Assembly (NCBI GenBank): GCA_003707065.3
Contig: PPXM03000006.1
Span: 1-64,000, forward strand
Source: Trigonopsis variabilis
Lineage: Eukaryota > Ascomycota > Trigonopsidomycetes > Trigonopsidales > Trigonopsidaceae
DNA length: 64,000 nt
Reading direction: 5' to 3'
Shown one piece after another: positions 33,984-44,395 of this stretch (the first letter of the stretch is position 1; every line of letters starts with the position of its first letter). A program made the translations under genes and the position numbers. Below the pieces are notes generated by a model. That model did no database searches. It was not told where the DNA came from and worked only from the letters and a program-made list of their open reading frames with translations.

Positions 33984-34103
33984 GCGAGTATAGCACACTG
34001 TCATCCCCGCGAGGGAGAGGGAGAAAACATAACAGCAATGAAGTCTAAAGTAGATTTCTATAATACATAATTAGTGTTTGTAAACCAATTAAAGTCGCAG
34101 ACC

Positions 34104-35099
34104 TTAATCAGTCTCACTAGCCGATGAATCCTCGTCACCAGATACCTCCTTATTCTCATAAGCACTTTTCTCCATCAACGCAGCAAGCTCAGCTTCGTCG
34201 TTCTCAGTGACAGCCTTAGGATGCATCCGAACATAAACTGATCCACCTGCGGTTTTAATACTGTTCTCAATGGCTTCGATGGCTTGCTCTAGGACTTCTA
34301 TTCCCTGATTTTTATCGAGACTATGAGAGGTAAGAACATAGAGAGGAGGGGACACAAGGCGGACCTTGACAGGAGTCTGTTCTGTATGAAGAGCTTCAGC
34401 AGCTCGGAGGGCAGTCTTTATTGCATCAATACCATCATAACCAAAACACGTAACTTCGACGTCAGCACGTACTTTAGTAGGCTGAGGAGTAAGACGACGA
34501 GATATCGTGTGAAGCAGATCATCCATGATTGCCTGATTAGGAGGATCAATTCCCTCGAAAACAGTATCAGGGTTACTAATAGCTAATTTAAATGCGTCGT
34601 AAGCATGTCCATATTTTCGATATAAAGGCCAGCCGATGGATTGATACAATGTTTCAAGAGCAATTTGCTGCTTTTCTGCCACATGGCGAAGAATCGAGTG
34701 AACAGCTTTAGATTTATTGAATTTCTCCTCGCATTTTGCAACATCTTCAGGTGAAACACGACGTTTTGACAAGTCAATGTAACCTTTCTCCTTGTCCACT
34801 CGTAGGACAACCACTACTTCATTACGCCCAACTCTGATCAATTTCTGAATAGACCGAATTCGGCGCCGGGAAAGTTCTGATAACAGTATCATACCTTCGA
34901 TCCCATCATATTCCAAAAGTTTGACTATGATTAGTTTAAAGATGAGGAAATCTTCCAATTACCATAAGCACCCATTTCGGCAATCTGAAGTTAGAAAGAG
35001 ATTTCAAAAGCCAGTCCTTACTTGTCGAACATTGACAACAACTAAATCATCAATCTCGGGATATTTGTTCTCGTAGAATCGACAGTTTGTGTAACTCAT
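34104..35099 (-). CDS. sui2: translation initiation factor eIF2 alpha subunit
   Basis: Three exons (35099-35022, 34984-34963, 34924-34104) with 37- and 38-nt introns give 306 aa, the expected length. The second exon is only 22 nt. The S1 domain starts [36 protein letters not shown], and the regulatory loop is LLSELSRRRIRSIQKL, where the serine before RRR is the Ser51 equivalent phosphorylated by Gcn2. A helical domain and the alpha-beta C-terminal domain (TVKVRADVEVTCFGYDGIDAIK) follow, ending in an acidic tail. It forms eIF2 with beta and gamma to deliver Met-tRNAi, and its phosphorylation blocks eIF2B and turns on integrated stress control. Confidence 0.97.
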
Positions 35100-35648
35100 G
35101 ATGAAGAAATTTTCACCTTGCAACGACGTAGAAGACGAAGGGGGGTGGGCCGTATCACTCACTGCCGTGTTCGCTGTTTCAAAAAACGCTTAAATCATCC
35201 TTACCGTCTCACAATCTGTAAATCCATTTATGTATATGCAATCTGATACTGCTTTATATTCGTTTTGTTCCCTTATGCCATTATGCATGGACGATGATCT
35301 CCCATCTCGAAAAGCTAAGGATTAATGGAGATAGTTTTTCCAATGTTGCAGTATATAGATATCTGCTTATTCTACATGTACTCCATGTACTAGTCAGTTT
35401 ATTTCGATGTATCCTTGAAATGCTTAATGAGTGACAAGGCTTAATAACGGATACATTTCGATACCAGATAGAGTATATTTGTTCACAGTAACTATAATCT
35501 CGTTGGTCTCTTTTAATTAGAAGCTATTATTTGATTATCAAGACTTAAGATAACTTGACCTTAAGGACAGTAAAGGACCGTAAAGATTGCAGCCGGCGGG
35601 GCGATCGGTTTTCCAAATACCTGTTTATATCTCTGATCAGAGAGTAGT
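35100..35648. other. intergenic region between the eIF2-alpha and Yip1-family genes
   Basis: About 550 bp, T/A-rich, with the promoter of the eIF2-alpha gene and the 3' end of the next gene. Nothing else recognised. Confidence 0.6.
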
Positions 35649-36546
35649 CTATAGAGGTTTGAAATAAAAAAAAGTGAATTTGACGGCAAAACTCAAATAA
35701 ACTTGAAGCATAATTACGATTCCTAACAGGACGTTCCGAGCTCCAGCTCGTTCGAACGTACTCGTCATGGGTTTGATATTGACGAAGAGAAGCCAGGATG
35801 AAATGACGCCTCCGCATGCAACAGCGACCCATCGAATGATTTCAGCCAACAGTTTCAAGCCTAATAATTCAATGGGAGCGACGCTTAATAAGGCCACAAA
35901 GACCCAGATCATATTAGAGTATCCATAAAGACATATCAAGCCAAGAAGAGTAACACCATTGCCTTTCAGATGTCTTAATAAACCCCATAAAACGAGAGGT
36001 ACCAGGAAGGTGTACCCGTACATCAGAGCTGCCGCGCCAGTCAAAAGAGAGAAGTCATATTCGTATTTGACTCCATGAGTGGCCGAGAAGATGCCCCCAG
36101 CTATGGTAGAACAGAAGAATAAAAGGAAAATCACGGTAGAAGCAATCCAAAAAGGCCCATAAAGATCTGGTCGACCATCCCATTCTCCTTCCATGTCGAC
36201 AAATCGCTTTGGATAAAGTGAACGTAGGCATCGCCCTAAGACTTCCGATGAAGTCACATCAAAGTATCCTTGGTAATGATCAAAAGAAAGCAGACCTTTA
36301 TTGGATTCGCTGGTCGGGCGATTCATTTCTATAATTAGCTTCGAATAACGATAAACGCACGATCCGTTGGCCTTACGGTTTGCTTCACTTTAGGATCATT
36401 TTCTAGCGTGCTGAAGTCCTGAAAGTCATAATTGGTCCCGCCCAAACTATTTAGATCCTACTGTTAGATTGATAGAATTTTTTACCCACCAAATCGTCAT
36501 CATCAGCATCAACCAAATGTGTATATCGATCTTCTCCTTGTGCCAT
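35649..36546 (-). CDS. Yip1-domain Golgi membrane protein (YIPF1/2-like)
   Basis: A three-exon model: 36546-36490, exon 2 starting 36457, and a last exon ending 35649. An acidic N-terminus (MAQGEDRYTHLVDADDDDL) precedes a tether and five hydrophobic helices of a Yip1 domain. The conserved block EWDGRPDLYGPFWIASTVIFLLF marks the YIPF1/YIPF2 branch, and LCLYGYSNMIWV-type and ISSWLLFVNI helices follow. Such proteins interact with Rab GTPases and shape ER-Golgi trafficking. The second intron has two workable versions: 36339-36376 (38 nt, no good branch site) giving 275 aa, or 36329-36360 (32 nt, good GCTAAT branch) giving 277 aa. Only residues next to the Met-Asn-Arg-Pro-Thr start of the membrane half differ. 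Confidence 0.85.
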
Positions 36547-37575
36547 TGCGATCCTGTGAGGAACTATTCCCAACCACACTGTCCGCAACAACGAACCACC
36601 CGCTACTGCACAGCCTGATCTAAGAACCTAACAAAAACCCTCATGCTGTAAAGTTGTATGTGCCTTTCCTTGTATGATATGATACGCAGATCACCTATAG
36701 ATTTGAAAACTTATCACTTACTCCCAGGGTTGAAATCCTCTAGGAGTTCTTAAAACACTAGCCTCATTGTACTTTTTGTCTTCTTTTCTTTTCCTTCTTT
36801 TCTCCTGTTCTCTTCTTAGAGATTCACAGTCAAAAGATGTACTATATATAGGTTTTGACACACTGGAACCACATCGTCAATTCCCCATATCTTAAAGCGG
36901 ATCCGTACAAGCGGTCTAATTGTCAGGTAGTCTTCGCTGGACTACTTGGTAATCAACTATAAAATTGAAGCCAAAGCCCATGTTCTAAAGGAAATACAAT
37001 GAGGTTTTTTCCTTTCATCAACAGCGAGCCTGATTTCTGAGCTTTCGACGCTAGCACAGAATACAGCCTCTCTGGTTACATTATTTAAACGTTCCTTAAC
37101 GCATGGCTCTTTTCCAAACAAATTAAGATAAATAATGGAGCTAAGAAACTTTTGAAAAAGATATAAAACTAAATGAGACTTGTTGCTTGTACGTATTCGA
37201 ATAAATGTTTATAAGATACTCTGTGGCAGTGTTTAATCGATATATTACTTTCGCTAGCCTGTCTCATGTAAATATACTATCATGTAATGTGCTTTGATAT
37301 AAAGATGAGGTTAGAGATATGCGACTGTTTGAACGGTGCCTAACTTAGTAATGCGATTCTCATACTGAGGACATTTGTTCCAAACAGGAATCAGCACGAG
37401 ATATGAGCTCTTCATGTTTATCATGCAATTATATATAAGTGACCTTTGAGATGATCTGTGATTTGATAGCAAAAATTCTTACCTGCCCTCGACAGGGCGT
37501 GTCAGAGGCAACAATTCTCTTCGTTCCAAGAGACTATGGTAATATTTACATTAACATCTATAGTACAAATATACA
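36547..37575. other. gene-free stretch upstream of the Yip1-family gene
   Basis: About 1.0 kb, AT-rich, with no open frame above noise on either strand and no tRNA. One short palindromic run (TATATATA-like) occurs near 36842. I see nothing that can be named. Confidence 0.55.
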
Positions 37576-40500
37576 TCAAACGAGGAATGTTGGGCGCATA
37601 CCCTTTCTTTGGAAAGGCCTCATGCGGTAGAAATCGAGGCGCTTCAATAAGTGCGGAAGAAAATAGAAATGTTGACGGAGCGCGACTAGAGATTTTCGTT
37701 TATAAATGTTAGGAATAGCCTCTCGCATCCCTCTCAAGGCATGAGGGTATTTCTTCATATAATCTCGAAGAAACAAAGGCTGTTCGAGTTTCGGAAGATC
37801 TCTCATCCTCTCTGCCAATGCAAATGCAAAAGCAATTCGAGTCGATCCAAGCCTATAGAGAGGAGGTTCGGGAATTGTCAGTTGCCATTTCTTCAGATGA
37901 TCATGTTGCGTGTTCTTTGAGGAGGACTCTTCAACTCGTTTCGCATCGCCTTCCGCGGGGACTAAACTTAAAAAGTTCTCAAATGAGGTCCGCAACTTAG
38001 CTCTCGATTTCGGAAGTGTAGTCCGTCTAGCAGTAGTGGGAGGCCCCGAGGTAAAGACTTCTTCTGCTAGAGAAAAAGCACGGTCAAATTCACCGTTCAA
38101 AGCCAATATTGATACTCTAACATTCCATAATATACTATCTGGAATACAACCTCTCTCGATATGCATTTTCCACTCTTCGTCCATCTCATCTGGATTTGAT
38201 GTAACCCCGAGTTGCCACAGTCGATATTTGAAGGGTCTGTTCAGGAGCCGTGAAAATGTCTGAGGCATAAAAAGAGCTCGATCGGATGATATATTAAGTG
38301 GAGAAAACAATGCTTGGGCTGAATCGAGGGTCTGCTTCCATAGACGATCCAAAGGGACCCAATCACGGTTTTTTCCAAAGATTCGGACGAGCTCACAGAG
38401 CAATGGGAAGTCATCTCTGATTTTTGCTGACGAGGTTTTAGTCTGGGTCTCAATGAGCCTCGAATAAAGATCAAGAGCAACTCCTTTCAGATGACGATGT
38501 GATAATTTATGCATAACGGGAGAGACCAAATCTGACGGAGTCATTTTCCGGTCATAATATTTTCGTGTCAGATCCATTGGTGAAGGTGACCTCAAAGAAT
38601 CTCTGACAATTTTTCGAGCTGACATAAAAGCTTTGCGAGTACCAATGTAACATAATCCCCGGATAAGACTGCAGATCACAAAAAAAGAAGGTCTTATATT
38701 CCGCCGAATCATGTATCGATATTCTTTCATCGCCAAACCCGTGTTTCCAACACCTAGATACCCCCCTATGACTTCTGCGTATATGAAAGAGTTCATCTTA
38801 ATTCCAAGTTTGTGCATTTCCCTCAGCACTCGTTGCACTTGGCCCATTCTATGCTGAGCGGCCAAAGAGCATATGAGTAAGTAATAGCATGTCTCGTCAA
38901 CAGCCACTTTTCGCTCGACCATCTTGCGAAAGAATACCGTCACTTCCTCATACAGGCTTCTTCTCACGAGCGCGTACATCATGATTGAGAAAGACGTCGT
39001 GTCGGGCCTCAACTTTCCACCCTTTTTGTCGAGAAAGTTGAAAAGTCTGGTAGCTTTGACAAGATTCTCCCCGCGAGCATATCCATGCAGTAAACTATTA
39101 AACAGGGGCAGATCACACGGAACTCCTAGTTTCTGAGCCTGCTCAAACAAAATCTCCGCTGATTTATAATCTCCTATGTCGCTATAGACAGAAATGATGC
39201 TGTTCCAGATATACAGTTGACCCTCAGGTGAAATTTCTTCTTCCTTGGCCAGGTCTAACACTTTAAACATCGCTGATAAGTTCTTATCAATTTTGTATGC
39301 ATCACAAAGAATCGATAAAACGAACCCGTTTGGTCTAAGCCCTGCATCTATCATTTTCTTGTACCATTCAAGGGCGCCTTCGCTATCTCCTATGATCTCG
39401 TAAGCTTTCATCATGACCGAATACATGACCACATTAGGCTTTAATTTCCGAACTTCCATCTGATTCCACAAAGACTTCAGAATATCTATTCGACCAAAAT
39501 TAGCGAGTTCTCTCATGACGACGTTATAGTGATGTAAATTGGGTAAGTTTCCGTGATTAAAAAGACTCTCGAATGCAGCTTGCATACCTTGATAGTCTCT
39601 AACACTCGCATATGCCATCAGTAGGGAGTTGAATGCTTTTTCATAATCAGGTTGGTCTACTTTTATACTGGCAATGTTCTCAAAGATCTCCAATGCATCA
39701 TGAGGATTGCCATGTCGAACCAAACAATCCATGGCAACCTGAAGATCTCGGTTATCATAACTATATCTGACCATTTGCAGGTAGAGAGCCTTCACCACAG
39801 TGGCGTCACCTTTTCGCGCAAAGTAATGAAGAGCAAACTTGATCAAGAAGTAAAACGAATCTGGAAATCGAAGCAAATAGTTTTCGATTGAGGGTATAGA
39901 GTCCTTATTATGACTGAAAATATATAGCAACGGTTCTCGATAGTATTTTAAAAGTGCTTGTTTCGCTTCATCCGATTGGGTTCTCCATGATAAGCCAAGG
40001 CTATGGGCATGCTGAGCCAATATATAGAGGGCTTCAGTAGAAGAATTCATGTCGACCAATTTCTTGACTGCAGCTTTCAGGATGTCGCCGATTCTAGAGG
40101 AGTAACCGTTTTCTATCGCTACTAGCACCGCTTGCACTAGGGCATCTCTAGCATTTAGTCTAATCAGAGCAAATAATCTGTATTTGTGATCGAGAAAATA
40201 TATATCTTGATATGACAAGTTATCGAACAAGTAGAGAATTTTCTCCACGTGACGAGGGTCGGAGGATGCTAGAAGAAATTCATAAAGGTCATGACGATAT
40301 TTTAGACGAGAAGAAGGATCTAGCTTGGAGTAAAACTGTAGGAAATGCGGCCATACTTTATCTAGTGCATAGTAATTTTTGTTTGTGACCATAGAATAGA
40401 ACTGATCACTCAAATCAGTTTCAATATCGGATCCATTGTTGGTATATGATCGACGCTGACTAAGATCAAGGGAAATGTGTTGCAATTTCTTTCGAAAGAG

Positions 40501-40695
40501 ACCCCATCGTACTGGTTTTAATCGAGTACGAGAACCGCTTCCTTTCGGTCTAGAAAAAGGAGACCAAATAGGACTCAAAAGATTGACAGAATTGTGACAT
40601 ATGCATGTGTTCTCGATCGACCATTGGATAAGTTGATGTTCAATTAACCAGGAATATATTAACCCTCGGCACTTTGGAGGGGAAACTCTTAACAT
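37576..40695 (-). CDS. large mitochondrial pentatricopeptide-repeat (PPR) protein
   Basis: Single exon, 1039 aa. The Met-Leu-Arg start, basic residues and lack of early acidic residues fit a mitochondrial leader. From about residue 330 to 680 there are clear 35-residue PPR helices, such as NVVMYSVMMKAYEIIGD, PNGFVLSILCDAYK, YIWNSIISVYSDIGDYKSA, LPLFNSLLHGYARGENLV, TTSFSIMMYALVRRSL and SFIYAEVIGGYLG. I count roughly ten repeats by eye. The C-terminal part is not repetitive and ends in basic residues. Fungal PPR proteins bind specific mitochondrial RNAs for processing, stability or translation. I cannot tell which RNA this one serves, nor assign it to a named orthologue. Confidence 0.88.
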   Translation of the reverse strand: MLRVSPPKCRGLIYSWLIEHQLIQWSIENTCICHNSVNLLSPIWSPFSRPKGSGSRTRLKPVRWGLFRKKLQHISLDLSQRRSYTNNGSDIETDLSDQFYSMVTNKNYYALDKVWPHFLQFYSKLDPSSRLKYRHDLYEFLLASSDPRHVEKILYLFDNLSYQDIYFLDHKYRLFALIRLNARDALVQAVLVAIENGYSSRIGDILKAAVKKLVDMNSSTEALYILAQHAHSLGLSWRTQSDEAKQALLKYYREPLLYIFSHNKDSIPSIENYLLRFPDSFYFLIKFALHYFARKGDATVVKALYLQMVRYSYDNRDLQVAMDCLVRHGNPHDALEIFENIASIKVDQPDYEKAFNSLLMAYASVRDYQGMQAAFESLFNHGNLPNLHHYNVVMRELANFGRIDILKSLWNQMEVRKLKPNVVMYSVMMKAYEIIGDSEGALEWYKKMIDAGLRPNGFVLSILCDAYKIDKNLSAMFKVLDLAKEEEISPEGQLYIWNSIISVYSDIGDYKSAEILFEQAQKLGVPCDLPLFNSLLHGYARGENLVKATRLFNFLDKKGGKLRPDTTSFSIMMYALVRRSLYEEVTVFFRKMVERKVAVDETCYYLLICSLAAQHRMGQVQRVLREMHKLGIKMNSFIYAEVIGGYLGVGNTGLAMKEYRYMIRRNIRPSFFVICSLIRGLCYIGTRKAFMSARKIVRDSLRSPSPMDLTRKYYDRKMTPSDLVSPVMHKLSHRHLKGVALDLYSRLIETQTKTSSAKIRDDFPLLCELVRIFGKNRDWVPLDRLWKQTLDSAQALFSPLNISSDRALFMPQTFSRLLNRPFKYRLWQLGVTSNPDEMDEEWKMHIERGCIPDSILWNVRVSILALNGEFDRAFSLAEEVFTSGPPTTARRTTLPKSRAKLRTSFENFLSLVPAEGDAKRVEESSSKNTQHDHLKKWQLTIPEPPLYRLGSTRIAFAFALAERMRDLPKLEQPLFLRDYMKKYPHALRGMREAIPNIYKRKSLVALRQHFYFLPHLLKRLDFYRMRPFQRKGMRPTFLV

Positions 40696-41408
40696 GAATA
40701 ATTCGTCAAGCTCTAGCTATTAGCATTTTTCAATAGACTCGGCTAACCTTTTAGAAACCAACCGTCATATCCAAATCCGAATCTAGCCGGAACTGGACAA
40801 ATGAGCACAATCAGTTCAATCTCAAGCGTATATTTGTCCGGTTCAGAAAAGTTTTGGTAACGACTCGGTTGACAAGGAAGGATCAATCTCGAGCCACGAC
40901 TTCATTGAGCTCCTAGCTTTCGTCATAGTTTGATTACTTTCGAGATTTTGTAGTTAGCTCTTCTAGATTGTATTATATGGGGCATGTATGATGTCTGTTG
41001 TCTTTTATTTTTTTATGGATCAGACGGTGAAATACAAGCTTCAAGACATTCCGGGTCTCGGTCAAGTCTGTGATCAGTCATGTTGCAGGATTTATTATTG
41101 CTAACCAAGCATCTGCAATGGAAGCTTGTGTTAATGTCGATATATTAGAGACCCTTTCCTTTCACAAGAGGTTGATTCGCTGCACAAAATAGTTCTTGAC
41201 ATCTGTCCTTTACATGGCTAAATGCCTAAGCCTTTTCAGGCCCTCTGGCACTGTCTTCGACATTATTTGTGAATTCAAGCTGTCCTTGTATATTATAAAG
41301 GCATTTGACATTATATTAGAAATTTCTTCCCAAATCGACCATTAATTGATACTCGGATATCACGCTACATCATTCAACATTTTCTCCCTCGGCAAGATTT
41401 CTAGGATC
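40696..41408. other. divergent promoter region of the PPR and fyv7 genes
   Basis: About 710 AT-rich bases between the PPR gene start (minus) and the next plus-strand gene. No open frame or RNA gene is recognised. Confidence 0.55.
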
Positions 41409-41856
41409 ATGCCTAAATATAAAGACTCATTATCAAAGAAATGTATGTGCGATCAACATGAATAGTAACTAAAGTCAGTGGAAGAAAATGCGAAGCGGCA
41501 ACATCTCAAGAAGAAGATCAAGCGGCAGTTTTTCAAAGAGCTAAAGAAAGAGGGCCTTGAGTCGTCGTATCCAAAAACGTCAAGTGTATGCAAATATTCA
41601 CATACATGAAATGACTAACAAATAGTCTCGAAAAACGAAGTATGGGCGATACTTTAAGCAACAAGCTGAAGGAGATGAGAAAAGACAGGAAAACGAAGAA
41701 AAAGTGGTTGAAAGAGAGATGAACGAGAGGAGAAAGCAGGAAAAGAGAAAAGAGCGTGAATCTATAGCGAAGAAGATGACAAAGAGGACCAGAAAAGGCC
41801 AACCCCTAATGGCTCCTCGGATCGACCGATTACTGGGAAAGATACAGTCAAGTTAA
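41409..41856 (+). CDS. fyv7: Fyv7-like rRNA-processing protein, three small exons
   Basis: Exons 41409-41442, 41479-41585 and 41626-41856, joined across 36- and 40-nt introns, give 123 aa ending at TAA 41854-41856. The product begins MPKYKDSLSKKLEENAKRQ, has the ELKKEGLES segment, a long Lys/Glu-rich helix and the diagnostic end KKMTKRTRKGQPLMAPRIDRLLGKIQSS. That TxRGQPLM...LLxKI tail is characteristic of Fyv7, a small 18S rRNA-processing factor of the SSU processome region. Because each exon is short and the introns carry stops, no single open frame shows it. Both introns have GTATGT/GTATGC donors and ACTAA/CTAAC branch sites. It converges on whatever is transcribed from the minus strand beyond 42 kb. 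Confidence 0.85.
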
Positions 41857-42769
41857 AAATGTAGCCTTTGGAATGAAACCGGATAGCTCTTGTATACTAC
41901 GAAAAAATCATTGGTACTTATTTATATTACTCTCAGGTCGAAAATAAAAATCGCTTAAACTCGAGCGAGACCCCTTAAAAAGAAGCTTTAAGGGAAGCTG
42001 ACTGAGATAACCCCAAGCTGACCACGTAAGACGTCTTTATCTTCAGCGTCTTTCCAGTTCATCAAGGATCTCCGCTAGGGAAGAGTGGACAGTATAGCTG
42101 GATGCAATTCGTCCTGAACTAATAATATGCCATCCACGGAGAATACGATTACCAATAGCAGATGCGAGAGTAATGTCCAAGTTTAGTTGATACTTGCCAG
42201 CAAAGCCTTTGAGTGAGATCCTAGACACGTTAGGCTTTGTTCATCGCCGTCTGGGGCCCGTCGGACTACATGTTTCAACAAGAAGATGTAGTTGCATCAC
42301 ATTTCACTGCTAGAGAAGGATTAAAAAGTAGGCCAAAAATAATTTAAAAGATGGCAATCGATCTTGATTACATCCTCCATTATACTTTCCCTATTGATAG
42401 CAAGACATAATGATGCCCGTTGTAAAAGTGATCAGATAGAACTTGGCATTATGTTCTCAAGATGAGATATTTTTTGGCTCTGTTTTTCCTCGATGTTTTC
42501 CGTTGATACTTCTGCGACGTCTATGCCGTGATTTCAAACACCAAGAAAAAGACATATTAAGAGCATACATCGTAGTCCATTGGACGAGCGTAATTAGTTC
42601 CGTATCATCAGTTGCAATTTGATGGGACGTCTACGGGCACTTACATAAGTGCCCGTGTAACTGTAGACCGTAGTGTTGGTCCCATTGCTTAGTGAGTGAC
42701 AAAAGGTTGCAGGGATGTAACAAGTGAACTCCCAAAGAAATTTTTTTCTCCTCAGCTTAGTCTTGCGCA
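41857..42769. other. intergenic region between fyv7 and nop7
   Basis: About 910 bp. A minus-strand open frame at 42043-42228 has a balanced composition but no ATG in frame and no family; it may be a decayed or unspliced exon. A strong palindrome lies at 42633-42656, listed separately. Otherwise nothing recognised. Confidence 0.45.
42633..42656. repeat. near-perfect palindrome upstream of nop7
   Basis: ACGGGCACTTA-CA-TAAGTGCCCGT: two perfect 11-bp arms with a 2-bp spacer, flanked by weaker pairing (GTCT ... AGAC). It lies about 115 bp before the nop7 ATG on the plus strand. It could be a binding site for a dimeric regulator or form a hairpin in the 5' leader; the function is unknown. Confidence 0.9.
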
Positions 42770-44329
42770 ATGAAAATCAAAAAAAGGCATACGACAGGGG
42801 CTGCAAGGAACTATATTACTCGCACTCAGGCTATAAAGAGACTGCAGATTAGTTTAGCTGATTTCCGACGGTTATGTATCTTTAAAGGCATTTTCCCTAG
42901 GGAACCTCGGAATAAAAAGAAGGCTAACAAAGGCTCTACTGCTCCTGTAACATTCTATTATACTAAAGATATTGCCTATCTAGCACACGAGCCTGTTCTA
43001 GCAAAGTTTCGAGAACACAAAACATTTGCGAAGAAGTTGACGAAGGCTCTTGGAAAAGGAAACGTTTCTGATGCTAAACGACTAGATGATAACAGACCTA
43101 GATATAGATTGGACAAAATCGTCAAAGAAAGATATCCAACTCCATCTGCAGCGCTGACTGATTTGGACGATGCGCTGTCCATGCTCTTTCTTTTTGCTGC
43201 AATTCCTGCCTCCAATAACATATCTTCTACTGTCACAGAGTTTGCTGATCGTCTTTGCCACGAATGGATGGCTTATGTTGCTCATCAGAAAGTGTTGGAT
43301 AAGGTTTTCATCTCGATCAAAGGTGTTTATTATCAAGCGCTCGTTAAAGGGCAAACAATTCGTTGGCTTGTCCCCTTTCGGTTTCCACAGAATGTCCCTG
43401 TGGACATAGATATGAGAATTATGTCTACCTTTCTAGAGTTCTATCAGACGTTACTACAGCTTGTGTTGTTTCGCCTTTACAGTGAAGCCGGTCTGTCTTA
43501 TCCTCCTTCCATAGACAGCAACAAAATAAATGGTGTTGGAGGAATTAATGCCTTTCTATTAGAATCTGCCCAAGAAAATAGCCTGAATACTATTCTCCCC
43601 TCTCCTTCCAAACCGGTCAAGGAAATAGATCGTGATCAAGTAACTGCTGCGCTCCAGGTTCCTCAACCCGCTGAATTAGAGCCTACCTTGGAAGAAACAA
43701 CCTTTGCCGAGGATGGCCTGGATACCTTCAATCCTTTAGAGGATGCCAAGGGAGGAGATATTTTAGCTCAACCGAGCGGCGATCATGAGGCTTTTAAAAA
43801 CCTATTCAATGGCTTCTTATTTTTTGTGGGACGTGAGGTACCTCTCGACATTGTTGAATTCGTGATTCTCTCATTCGGTGGTAGGATGATTTCCGAGTCA
43901 GCGCTAGATGAAGATGACTCACGCATGGATCTTAGGAACATTACTCACCATATCTGTGATCGCCCTCAGATAGGGAGTCGTCGCTTTGCAGGAGCATCTA
44001 TTATTCAACCTCAATGGCTATTCGACTCTATCAACGCTAGAGAGCTGCTACCTGTAGGCAAATATGCCCCTGGCCAACTTTTACCTCCACATCTTAGTCC
44101 TTGGGGAGACGGGGGAACATATGATCCTGAGGCTCCGGTTGAAGATACCGAGGAACAAGAAGAAGCCCCTCAGGAAGAAGAAGAGAAGGAGCTTAGAAAG
44201 ATGATGATGTCTCGAAAAGAGAAGGCGTTATATGACAGGATGCAATATGGGATCGCAAAGAAGGATAAGCGCAAGGATTTGCTTTTGGAACGAAAATCCA
44301 AATTGGAGAAGAAAAGAAAGGAGCTTTAA
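42770..44329 (+). CDS. nop7: pescadillo homolog Nop7
   Basis: Single exon, 519 aa. The N-terminal pescadillo domain is very clear: RNYITRTQAIKRLQISLADFRRLCI, FPREPRNKKKANKGSTAP and TFYYTKDIAYLAHEP. A central PES-domain segment (YQALVKGQTIRWLVPF) follows, then a BRCT domain around 345-435 (FLFFVGREVPLDIVEFVILSFGG, RRFAGASIIQPQWLFDS). The acidic, glutamate-rich C-terminal helix ends in Lys/Arg clusters. Nop7 forms the PeBoW complex with Erb1 and Ytm1 and is needed for 27S pre-rRNA processing and 60S assembly in the nucleolus. It lies tail to tail with sac1, with only 66 bp between the stops. Confidence 0.97.
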   Translation: MKIKKRHTTGAARNYITRTQAIKRLQISLADFRRLCIFKGIFPREPRNKKKANKGSTAPVTFYYTKDIAYLAHEPVLAKFREHKTFAKKLTKALGKGNVSDAKRLDDNRPRYRLDKIVKERYPTPSAALTDLDDALSMLFLFAAIPASNNISSTVTEFADRLCHEWMAYVAHQKVLDKVFISIKGVYYQALVKGQTIRWLVPFRFPQNVPVDIDMRIMSTFLEFYQTLLQLVLFRLYSEAGLSYPPSIDSNKINGVGGINAFLLESAQENSLNTILPSPSKPVKEIDRDQVTAALQVPQPAELEPTLEETTFAEDGLDTFNPLEDAKGGDILAQPSGDHEAFKNLFNGFLFFVGREVPLDIVEFVILSFGGRMISESALDEDDSRMDLRNITHHICDRPQIGSRRFAGASIIQPQWLFDSINARELLPVGKYAPGQLLPPHLSPWGDGGTYDPEAPVEDTEEQEEAPQEEEEKELRKMMMSRKEKALYDRMQYGIAKKDKRKDLLLERKSKLEKKRKEL

Positions 44330-44395
44330 AAATCACATTGTATTATATTCTAAGTATAGTAGTCATTCAATAACGCTTGTATCATCTAGTTTACA

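Noticed and set aside
42043-42228. Minus-strand open frame downstream of fyv7
   Set aside because: Balanced composition, but there is no ATG in frame. A possible upstream intron with a CTAAC branch could not be joined in frame to any exon.
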